From the NCBI RefSeq assembly GCF_039596395.1, contig NZ_JBCNJT010000004.1, positions 186,001 through 250,000 of the forward strand: 64,000 nucleotides of DNA, in the 5' to 3' direction. The translations under genes and the position numbers were made by a program. Under the pieces are notes generated by a model. The model saw only the letters and a program-made list of their open reading frames with translations, did not search any database and had not been told where the DNA came from. The stretch is from Fluviicola sp. (lineage in GTDB: Bacteria > Bacteroidota > Bacteroidia > Flavobacteriales_D > Crocinitomicaceae). Of the stretch, positions 58,287 through 64,000 are shown piece after piece (the stretch's first letter is position 1; every line of letters starts with the position of its first letter).

Positions 58287-58976
58287 GGGTTGTCCCTCAA
58301 TGAATTCAATCCATTCTTCAACACTCTTAGAATCCTGAATATCATAAATGCCAGACTTCGTTCTTCGCAATGCAATAAGGGTCGCACCACATCCGAGTTT
58401 TTGTCCGAAATCATGTGCAATTGAACGAATATAGGTGCCTTTCGAGCAGGAAATCTCAAAATCAACTTCCGGAAAACGGGTTGCATCAATCTTGAAATCC
58501 ATTACTTCAATTGTATTGGCTTTCAATTCTTTTTCAATTCCGGCCCTCGCATAGTCATATGCCCGTTTGCCATTGATCTGTTTGGCAGAAAACAAAGGCG
58601 GAACCTGTTGCTGCACGCCCAGGAAACTCAAACGAACTTCTTCCAGCTGTTCCGGAGTAATCCCGGCAGTTTCCTTGTCTGAATTGTACTCAGTTTCCAG
58701 GTCGTAGGAAGGGGTTGTTTTTCCCAAAAGGAAAGTACCGGTATACGTTTTAGCATCTGAAGTCAGGCCTTCAATGAGCTTCGTATGTTTTCCGATACAA
58801 ATAACCAGTAATCCGGTAGCTAAAGGATCCAGCGTTCCTGCATGTCCTACCTTTAATTTCTTTACTCCGAGCCGCTTGCGAAGATGCCAGCGCAGTTTAT
58901 TAACCGCATCGAAAGAAGTCCATTCAAAGGGTTTATCCACCAAAATGGTGCTTCCCTGTGCAAATTCCGTAATCAT
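58281..58976 (-). CDS. truB: tRNA pseudouridine-55 synthase
   Basis: TruB converts U55 of tRNA to pseudouridine. The 231-residue protein, from ATG 58976, has TILVDKPFEWTSFDAVNKL, KVGHAGTLDPLATGLLVICI (catalytic Asp in GTLDPLA), QQVPPLFSAKQINGKRAYDY and CSKGTYIRSIAHDFGQKL. The start is set by TAATG overlap with the uppP stop, one base; an in-frame TTG 27 bases further upstream is unlikely. Only a short C-terminal region follows the catalytic domain, without a full PUA domain, common in this phylum. It lies in the ftsX-DUF3098-uppP-truB run. Confidence 0.97.
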   Translation of the reverse strand: MITEFAQGSTILVDKPFEWTSFDAVNKLRWHLRKRLGVKKLKVGHAGTLDPLATGLLVICIGKHTKLIEGLTSDAKTYTGTFLLGKTTPSYDLETEYNSDKETAGITPEQLEEVRLSFLGVQQQVPPLFSAKQINGKRAYDYARAGIEKELKANTIEVMDFKIDATRFPEVDFEISCSKGTYIRSIAHDFGQKLGCGATLIALRRTKSGIYDIQDSKSVEEWIEFIEGQPL

Positions 58977-59770
58977 TAAAGGATTGTTAATTCGTAACCA
59001 CAAAGCATCAGGATCAGAATAATCCCGCCGACAATAATTCGGTACCAGCCAAAGAGCTTAAATCCGTGTTTGTTCAGAAAACCGATAAATCCTTTGATAG
59101 CGATAATAGCAACTATAAACGCCACTACATTCCCAATAATCAATAAGTTGATTTGGTCACCGGATAAAGAGTCGTGTTTTTCAAAATAATCCAGGGTCTT
59201 TTTAGCCGTTGCTCCAAGCATGGTAGGTAAAGCCAAAAAGAAAGAAAATTCTGCTGCCAGCTTCCGGCTCATCTTCTGGCTCATTCCTCCTACTATGGAT
59301 GCCCCTGAACGGGAAACTCCAGGTATCATGGCAATGCATTGAAAGAATCCAACTTTTAAGGCATCCCAATAAGTCATTTCTTCCATTTTATGGATACGCG
59401 GTTTATTGAACCAATTATCCACAAACAATAAGATCACACCTCCGACAAGTAAGGAAATGGCAACTGCCATCGGGTTTTCCAGTAACTGATCAATATAATC
59501 CGAAAGCAAAACGCCCAAAACAGCAGCAGGAATAAAGGCTACAATAAGTTTCAGGTAAAACTGCACACTTTGAAAAAAGCGTTTGAAATACAGTACAAAA
59601 ACAGCCAGAATTGCCCCCAATTGAATAACAATCATAAACAATTTGGTGAAATCATCATTCTCAACCCCCATTGCAGCAGACCCCAGGATCATATGCCCGG
59701 TCGATGAAACAGGCAAAAACTCAGTTAGGCCCTCAATGAGAGCCAATATAATTGCTTCAAACCAATTCAT
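58976..59770 (-). CDS. uppP: Undecaprenyl-diphosphatase
   Basis: UppP (BacA) removes phosphate from undecaprenyl diphosphate to recycle the lipid carrier for peptidoglycan and other envelope polymers. The 264-residue inner-membrane protein has about seven to eight helices. The motifs are [20 protein letters not shown] (residues about 7-26, with E14, E17 and S/T-G-H) and [20 protein letters not shown] (PGxSRSG). Its stop overlaps the truB ATG and it begins three bases after DUF3098. All active-site features are present. Confidence 0.96.
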   Translation of the reverse strand: MNWFEAIILALIEGLTEFLPVSSTGHMILGSAAMGVENDDFTKLFMIVIQLGAILAVFVLYFKRFFQSVQFYLKLIVAFIPAAVLGVLLSDYIDQLLENPMAVAISLLVGGVILLFVDNWFNKPRIHKMEEMTYWDALKVGFFQCIAMIPGVSRSGASIVGGMSQKMSRKLAAEFSFFLALPTMLGATAKKTLDYFEKHDSLSGDQINLLIIGNVVAFIVAIIAIKGFIGFLNKHGFKLFGWYRIIVGGIILILMLCGYELTIL

Positions 59771-59773
59771 GGA

Positions 59774-60022
59774 TTATTCTTGAGAATTAGAATCTTTCGC
59801 TTTCTTCATGATGCCGTAAATCATTACGACAAATCCTGCTACAATCAAAATCGGAGCAATGGTAATCCGAACGGTAGAAAACAACTCTTTTTCATGGAAA
59901 TCCGCAGGATTATCTGCTCCACCACCGATCATTAAGAGGTAGCCGATAATATTGATTGCCAAACCAATGAAAATGATTCGCAGGTTTTCTTTTTTTATGG
60001 GAAAGTCGAATTTATTGTTCAT
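59774..60022 (-). CDS. DUF3098 family small membrane protein
   Basis: This 82-residue protein has two membrane helices at about 15-33 (IIFIGLAINIIGYLLMIG) and 53-72 (ITIAPILIVAGFVVMIYGI). GGGADNPADFHEKELFSTVR lies between them and a basic tail follows. The G-G-x-x-x-(D/N)P-x-x-F-x-x-E-(L/I)-F-S pattern is that of DUF3098, found in Bacteroidota between ftsX and uppP. Its function is unproven. The conserved place suggests a role with FtsX in the cell envelope or division, which is inference. It starts 24 bases after ftsX. Confidence 0.9.
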   Translation of the reverse strand: MNNKFDFPIKKENLRIIFIGLAINIIGYLLMIGGGADNPADFHEKELFSTVRITIAPILIVAGFVVMIYGIMKKAKDSNSQE

Positions 60023-60046
60023 GCTGTAACTGAATGTGTGGCTAAA

Positions 60047-60940
60047 TTAATATAAATCATCCAATTTCGCACGTAAATATTTGTTTAGCGCAAACCACGT
60101 GGAAACAATGGTTAAAATACACCCAATAATCAGAAGTGATGCAAAAAGCAGCAGCACATCCATCAGTTTCATATCAATCTCAATAATGTCGAGTACATTG
60201 TTCAATGCAAAAAATACGGTCATTAAAAAAGCCATCCCGATAATTCCTGAAACAATTCCCTGGTAAACTGCCTGCTTCAAAAATGGTCTTCTGATAAACC
60301 CGCTGGTAGCACCAACCAATTGCATGGTCTTAATGGTAAAGCGCTTGGAATAAAGCGCCAAACGAATGGTATTGTTGATCATTGCTACTGCAATCACAAT
60401 CAACAGGGAAGCAACAACCAAAATCAGGAAAGCAAATTGTTTAAATCCTAAATTCACTTCTTCCAGGGCCGCTTTATCGTAATTTACTTCAGCCAGCATG
60501 TCGCCGTATTTATTATTCAGGCGTATTTCGATTTCTTTCATTCCTTTTTTAGTCACAAAAGAGCTTAGCGGCCGGAAGTTAATGGTCGGAGGGAGCGGAT
60601 TCTCTCCTTCAAAAATGGCAAGAATCTCAGATGAGTTCTGATCGGAACCTTTGAATTCATCAATAGCACGTTCGGGTGAAACGAAAACCACTTCTTTGAA
60701 GCAATCCCATGATTTTAGTTCCTGTGCTACTTGCTTGATATCTGCTGGATTGTACTCCGATTTAAAGAATAAATCACCGTGCAGATTTTCCCGAGCTTGT
60801 CTTTGCAGCGAATCCAGGCCAATTACTCCTGCCAATACCAAACCTATCATAAACAGAACCAACGAAATTCCGATTACCGTTGAAACGTAACTGGTTCGCA
60901 GTCCTTTTTTTCCTGTTTTTTCGATTCCTTTACTCATCAT
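60047..60940 (-). CDS. ftsX: Cell-division ABC transporter permease subunit FtsX
   Basis: FtsX, with the ATPase FtsE, signals across the inner membrane to peptidoglycan hydrolases during division. From the ATG at 60940 (or 60937) it has 297 residues. A helix near 21-43 (STVIGISLVLFMIGLVLAG) is followed by a periplasmic domain of about 110 residues (FKEVVFVSPERAIDEFKG) and three helices at about 170-290. The ABC coupling region is TIRLALYSKRFTIKTMQLVG (AxRxExxxMxLxGA-like). A frame starting from TTG at 60979 would add a non-conserved piece and is rejected. ftsE is not in the window. DUF3098, uppP and truB follow. Confidence 0.93.
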   Translation of the reverse strand: MMSKGIEKTGKKGLRTSYVSTVIGISLVLFMIGLVLAGVIGLDSLQRQARENLHGDLFFKSEYNPADIKQVAQELKSWDCFKEVVFVSPERAIDEFKGSDQNSSEILAIFEGENPLPPTINFRPLSSFVTKKGMKEIEIRLNNKYGDMLAEVNYDKAALEEVNLGFKQFAFLILVVASLLIVIAVAMINNTIRLALYSKRFTIKTMQLVGATSGFIRRPFLKQAVYQGIVSGIIGMAFLMTVFFALNNVLDIIEIDMKLMDVLLLFASLLIIGCILTIVSTWFALNKYLRAKLDDLY

Positions 60941-61088
60941 TACGAAATTACACTTTTTCGATACATGCTCTTTTATCAATTTGAGAAGCTATTAACGAAG
61001 AAATGAACAAATTTTCAGCTTTCTGAAATTTTGCTGTTTTGATAACCAAAAAACGCCTATTTTGTACCAACTTTAATTCAAAAACCCT

Positions 61089-61700
61089 ATGAAAAAAACA
61101 TTCTTTTACGCAGCAAGCATTGCTTTTATCACTTTGGGAATGACCGCGTGCGGCGCTTCAACCGAAGAAAACAAGGAAGACACAGCAACAACCTATGAGC
61201 TGGATTCAAAAGCAACAACTTTGAAATGGAAAGGTACGTATGCCGCAGACGGACACACGCACAACGGAACCGTGGACATTTCATCCGGATCGATTACCTA
61301 CAAGGGCGAGACATTCGAAGCAGGAAATTTTACGGTTGACATGAAAACGATCAAGAATGAACTGACTCCTGAAATGGGTTCTGAAGACCTGAACAGCTCC
61401 ATCATGGGCGAAGGTTTATTCAACGCATCCCAATTCCCGAATGTAGACGTGGTTATAAACAGCATTTCAGACAAGGAAATAGATGCAACATTAAAAGTTG
61501 CCGGAAAAGAAGTTCCTGCTAAAATGCCTGTCACAGTTAAGAGAACAGACAAGGAATTGACCGCAAAAGGAAAATTCACCGTTGATTTTTCTCCGATGGA
61601 CGCAGAAGGATTCAAACCGGGAACTGAAAAAGGAAAAGAAACGCAGTACATCAAGCCGGGTGTTGACTTCGAATTGAACCTGGTAATGAAAGCTAAGTAA
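61089..61700 (+). CDS. YceI-family lipoprotein
   Basis: This 203-residue lipoprotein has signal KKTFFYAASIAFITLGMTAC (lipobox MTAC). The mature part is a YceI-like lipocalin-type barrel: YELDSKATTLKWKGTYAADG (strand A), GSITYKGETFEAGNFTVDMK, LFNASQFPNVDVVINSI (the FxxxxYPxxxF pattern as FNASQFPNVDV) and FTVDFSPMDA. YceI proteins bind isoprenoid-like lipids. The ligand here is not known. It is a single-gene unit between the ftsX operon (divergent) and a strong terminator. A His-rich loop (DGHTHNG) near residue 55 is a small extra feature. Confidence 0.9.
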   Translation: MKKTFFYAASIAFITLGMTACGASTEENKEDTATTYELDSKATTLKWKGTYAADGHTHNGTVDISSGSITYKGETFEAGNFTVDMKTIKNELTPEMGSEDLNSSIMGEGLFNASQFPNVDVVINSISDKEIDATLKVAGKEVPAKMPVTVKRTDKELTAKGKFTVDFSPMDAEGFKPGTEKGKETQYIKPGVDFELNLVMKAK

Positions 61701-61727
61701 CTATCAATAGCATTCAAAATAATAGGC

Positions 61728-61755
61728 AAGGCTTCCTGAATGGAAGCCTTTTTTA
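61728..61755 (+). terminator. Terminator after the YceI gene
   Basis: AAGGCTTCC at 61728-61736 pairs exactly with GGAAGCCTT at 61742-61750 across five bases, followed by TTTTT. It lies 27 bases after the stop. Confidence 0.85.
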
Positions 61756-61882
61756 TGTCAATGATTCTACAATTTTATTTTCACGACCAACATTTCAAAT
61801 CATTACATTTAAAACATCATGTTTTATTTCTAAAAATTTGTGATAATTTGTTTTCATCGAATCGTCGGATTTGTTTTTGGAT

Positions 61883-61890
61883 TATTTTTG
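61883..61890 (+). promoter_or_regulatory. -7 box upstream of the aspartate kinase gene
   Basis: TATTTTTG is a full TAnnTTTG match, 17 bases before the ATG at 61908. The nearest TTG upstream is not at the usual spacing. No leader peptide or riboswitch was recognised in the 207-bp gap. Confidence 0.4.
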
Positions 61891-61907
61891 CCGGAAATTA
61901 ATTTCAG

Positions 61908-63179
61908 ATGAACGTTTTTAAATTTGGTGGAGCTTCTGTGAAAGACGCCAATGCAGTAAGGAATGTATCTCACATTCTTTCCCTTTTCCCTAAAGATCAA
62001 TTGATTGTTGTTGTGTCTGCAATGGGTAAGACAACCAACGCCATGGAAGAGATCGTAGAATCCCTTTGGAACAGGAATGAAAAACGTTACATGGAATTAA
62101 TCGAAGACCGTTACCAGTTCCATCAACTGATCGTTGCGGAATTATTCCCGGAAAAACATTACTTCATTCATCAGCAGATGGAAGAATTGTTTGAATCCCT
62201 TAAAAGCCGTTTTCACCTTCCGATTTCCGACAATTACAACTTTGAATACGATCAGATCGTTTCATTGGGAGAAGTTTTATCTACTATGATTGTAGAAGCT
62301 TTCATGAAAGAAGAAGGTCATGTTACAGCGTGGGTCGATTGCAGAAAAATCATCCGTACGAATCACGAATACCGCGAAGGCGAAGTAGACTGGGCAAAAA
62401 CAGAGGCGTTGGTAAAAGAACGTTTATTGCCTTTGTTCAAGGAAAAACGCATCGCAATCACACAAGGTTTTATCGGGCACACTTCGGAAGGGTTTACAAC
62501 CACACTTGGAAGAGAAGGTTCTGACTTCACCGCCGGAATTTTGGCGTATTGCACAAATGCAAAAGGAGTTACGATCTGGAAAGATGTTCCGGGAATGCTG
62601 AATGCAGATCCGAAATGGTTCGATGACACGATCAAACTTCAAAAGATTTCGTTCAAGGAAGCTATTGAACTTTCATACTACGGTGCAAGTGTTATCCACC
62701 CGAAAACCATTAAGCCGCTTCAAAACAAAGGCATTCCTTTGTACGTGAAATCCTTTATCGATCCGAATGCAGAAGGAACGGTAATCCAGGAATCCATGGA
62801 TTTCGATCATCTGGTTCCGTCTTTCATTTTCAAAATGGACCAGGTATTGATGTCTTTCACACCAAAAGATTTCTCCTTTATCGTAGAAGAGAACCTGGGA
62901 GATATTTTCCAGCAACTGGCTTTCTACGGAGTAAGAATTAATCTGATGCAGAATTCAGCACTGAGCTTCTCCATCCTGTTCGACCGTTCCAAAACTGAAC
63001 CGATGAAACTGGTGGAAAAATTCAAAGATCAATATTCTATTCGCTACAACGAAGGACTGGAATTGGTGACGATCCGTCATTACGACCAGGCTACTATTGA
63101 CCGCGTCACCATCGATAAAGACATCCTACTGGAACAGCGAACACGACAAACCATTCGTATGGTCATGAAAAATAAGTAG
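61908..63179 (+). CDS. lysC: Aspartate kinase (monofunctional)
   Basis: The enzyme phosphorylates aspartate, the first step to lysine, threonine and methionine. The 423-residue protein has the kinase signature MNVFKFGGASVKDANAVRNV, VVVSAMGKTTNAMEEIV, ITQGFIGHTSEGFTTTLGRE and IELSYYGASVIHPKTI. A short C-terminal region of about 120 residues has one ACT-like fold (LMSFTPKDFSFIVEENLGDI). There is no homoserine dehydrogenase domain. The stop TAG lies inside the third copy of the 28-bp palindrome, so the repeat supplies the end of the gene. Which amino acid inhibits it cannot be predicted. Confidence 0.94.
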   Translation: MNVFKFGGASVKDANAVRNVSHILSLFPKDQLIVVVSAMGKTTNAMEEIVESLWNRNEKRYMELIEDRYQFHQLIVAELFPEKHYFIHQQMEELFESLKSRFHLPISDNYNFEYDQIVSLGEVLSTMIVEAFMKEEGHVTAWVDCRKIIRTNHEYREGEVDWAKTEALVKERLLPLFKEKRIAITQGFIGHTSEGFTTTLGREGSDFTAGILAYCTNAKGVTIWKDVPGMLNADPKWFDDTIKLQKISFKEAIELSYYGASVIHPKTIKPLQNKGIPLYVKSFIDPNAEGTVIQESMDFDHLVPSFIFKMDQVLMSFTPKDFSFIVEENLGDIFQQLAFYGVRINLMQNSALSFSILFDRSKTEPMKLVEKFKDQYSIRYNEGLELVTIRHYDQATIDRVTIDKDILLEQRTRQTIRMVMKNK

Positions 63180-63203
63180 GGACGCGACGCATCGCGTCCC
63201 TAC
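63176..63203. repeat. 28-bp palindromic element, copy 3 of 3
   Basis: GTAGGGACGCGA at 63176-63187 pairs exactly with TCGCGTCCCTAC at 63192-63203 across a CGCA loop. Outer bases GTAGGG/CCCTAC match copies 1 and 2, while the inner part differs. The TAG at 63177-63179 is the stop of the aspartate kinase gene. Confidence 0.85.
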
Positions 63204-63273
63204 TTATTTTTATTATCACATCGCCTCCCTACTTATTTTTATTGTCGCATTCGTCCTGCTTATTTTTGTAACG
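63188..63273 (+). repeat. Three imperfect direct repeats of about 28 bp
   Basis: The unit CGCRTC-CCTACTTATTTTTATT occurs from 63188, from 63216 and, more diverged, from 63245. The first unit takes in the right arm of the palindrome at 63176-63203, so the tandem array appears to have grown from the palindrome's right half plus its flank. It occupies the gap before the last gene. Confidence 0.65.
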
Positions 63274-63309
63274 AATCCCTAAGTTTGCATTATCAACTAT
63301 GAAAAACTT

Positions 63310-64000
63310 ATGAAAGGACTCTTACATTCACTTTTCATCCTTGCACCTATTTTGTCGTTCGCTCAAACGAAAGCACCGGTCGATTCCATGTCTTTTTACT
63401 TTGAGTTCAACAGCCATGTCATCAATTTTCAGTATCCGCACAATTCGGACACAAAAACAAAGCTCTCCAAACTCAAAGAGCCGTCGCTGGTTCTACGCGC
63501 TTATACCGATTCAACCGGTTCCAAAGAATACAATCTCAAACTGGCAGAAGCACGATTGGAAGCAACCAAACAATTCCTGGACAAAACCTATCCAAAGCAG
63601 TTTAGCATCCGTACAGAAGTTGCTATCGGTGAAGACCTTTCACAGCGGTCGGATTCAGATAAACGGCGGGTAGACATTATTGCTTCCCACTCTTCCAAAA
63701 CAAACAGCACCGAAATTGCCTCCAAAAAGAAACGGACCTTTGAACTTAATGTTCCCATTCAATTAAAGATCCAATTTGTTTACGGACGTGATGAGGTACT
63801 CAAAAGCTCTTATGAAGACATTCAATTCCTGATTGAAACGCTCCGGGAAGATCCGACGCTTTACGTAGTACTCGGCGGACACGTTTGCTGCGGAACAGAC
63901 AGCAAAAACCTTTCAGGAATGCGCGCAGACCGCATCAAACAAATCCTTGTAATGGAGGGAAACATTTCAGGAAGCAGGATTAATGCCGTTGGGTTCGGAA
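63310..64000 (+). CDS. Secreted protein with two OmpA-like domains (partial)
   Basis: The frame runs open to the window end (230 codons). It begins with a signal peptide (MKGLLHSLFILAPILSFAQ). A first OmpA-like domain spans about 28-127: MSFYFEFNSHVINF, then LVLRAYTDSTGSKEYNLKLA with EARLEATKQFL and DKRRVDIIA. A second starts near residue 145: PIQLKIQFVYGRDEVLKSSY, VVLGGHVCCGTDSKNLSGMR and ADRIKQIL. Two OmpA-like domains in one chain and the vicinal Cys pair in the second (HVCCGTD) are unusual. It would be periplasmic and bind peptidoglycan. An out-of-frame ATG at 63299 opens a four-codon peptide and is not the start. Confidence 0.85.
   Translation, partial: MKGLLHSLFILAPILSFAQTKAPVDSMSFYFEFNSHVINFQYPHNSDTKTKLSKLKEPSLVLRAYTDSTGSKEYNLKLAEARLEATKQFLDKTYPKQFSIRTEVAIGEDLSQRSDSDKRRVDIIASHSSKTNSTEIASKKKRTFELNVPIQLKIQFVYGRDEVLKSSYEDIQFLIETLREDPTLYVVLGGHVCCGTDSKNLSGMRADRIKQILVMEGNISGSRINAVGFG

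Noticed and set aside
63188-63273. Short CRISPR array
   Set aside because: The three units are adjacent without spacers and are imperfect; there are no cas genes.
63341-63673. Plus-strand 110-codon frame near the window end
   Set aside because: It is in a different frame from the OmpA-like protein starting at 63310, which has a signal peptide and two recognisable domains.
1-64000. tRNA, rRNA, IS elements and riboswitches
   Set aside because: Intergenic stretches were read by eye for cloverleaf ends, transposase frames and known aptamer cores; none was found. A covariance-model scan was not possible here.

Overview
The window looks like chromosomal DNA of a Bacteroidota bacterium of the Flavobacteriales, probably a Fluviicola-like (Crocinitomicaceae) organism. 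The order and genus are inference. The evidence is type IX secretion (T9SS) sorting domains of types A and B, a PorP/SprF protein, a DUF4270 lipoprotein between a half-length GT5 protein and glmS, the ftsX-DUF3098-uppP-truB-queA order, a CruF/CrtZ/CrtY carotenoid set, and repeated promoters of the Bacteroidota form TTG-N19/20-TAnnTTTG. There are no IS elements, CRISPR arrays, rRNA or recognisable tRNA genes. Many starts follow promoters or TAATG/ATGA overlaps, so several are set inside the longest open frame.

Layout. 1-845: end of a LytS-type kinase and its LytTR regulator. 1138-2759: a promoter-led pair, a protein made of ribosomal L7/L12-like repeats and a TPR-like protein. 2915-10612: the most unusual block, eight co-directional genes. 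Five share one three-block architecture (GIAEAQ helix, LLSLGFxPTFYxF strand, KLVxxPxP end) with different inserts or tails (OmpA-like, PASTA); the others are a related Ig-bearing protein, a PASTA protein and a highly charged coiled-coil protein. None has a signal peptide. I recognise no described system. 10689-13139: a protein with a PUA/EVE-like sensor domain and three small, mostly membrane proteins, possibly a defence-like or stress module.

13136-15936 (minus): panC, panD, a flippase-like membrane protein and rfaE2. 16052-20058: GT5-like protein, DUF4270 lipoprotein, glmS. 20221-21480: GAF histidine kinase. 21552-23807 (minus): three tandem zinc-ribbon membrane proteins. 23928-30843: small membrane protein, S9 peptidase, MMPL/RND transporter, rmlA, polyprenyl synthase. 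30916-34927 (minus): an operon of a TPR/PP2C-type signalling phosphatase with cruF, crtZ and crtY. 35094-37054 (minus): hflX, lipoprotein cytochrome c, small membrane protein.

37172-41500: two secreted amidohydrolase-fold proteins in which only one of three domains keeps its metal ligands. 41654-45692: T9SS cargo, superoxide dismutase, a small secreted protein, a choice-of-anchor-L T9SS cargo. 45775-47101 (minus): Mrp ATPase and NifU C-terminal domain. 47212-52074 (minus): a 1620-residue outer-membrane-barrel plus 13 Ig-like repeats. 52233-55509: T9SS type B cargo, PorP/SprF and OmpA lipoprotein, a likely secretion/surface set. 55604-60940: CoA-binding protein, XRE-Fic protein, and the queA/truB/uppP/DUF3098/ftsX cluster. 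61089-64000: YceI lipoprotein, aspartate kinase, and a secreted double OmpA-like protein cut by the window end. A 28-bp palindrome recurs three times (874, 43548, 63176), always at a gene's 3' end.
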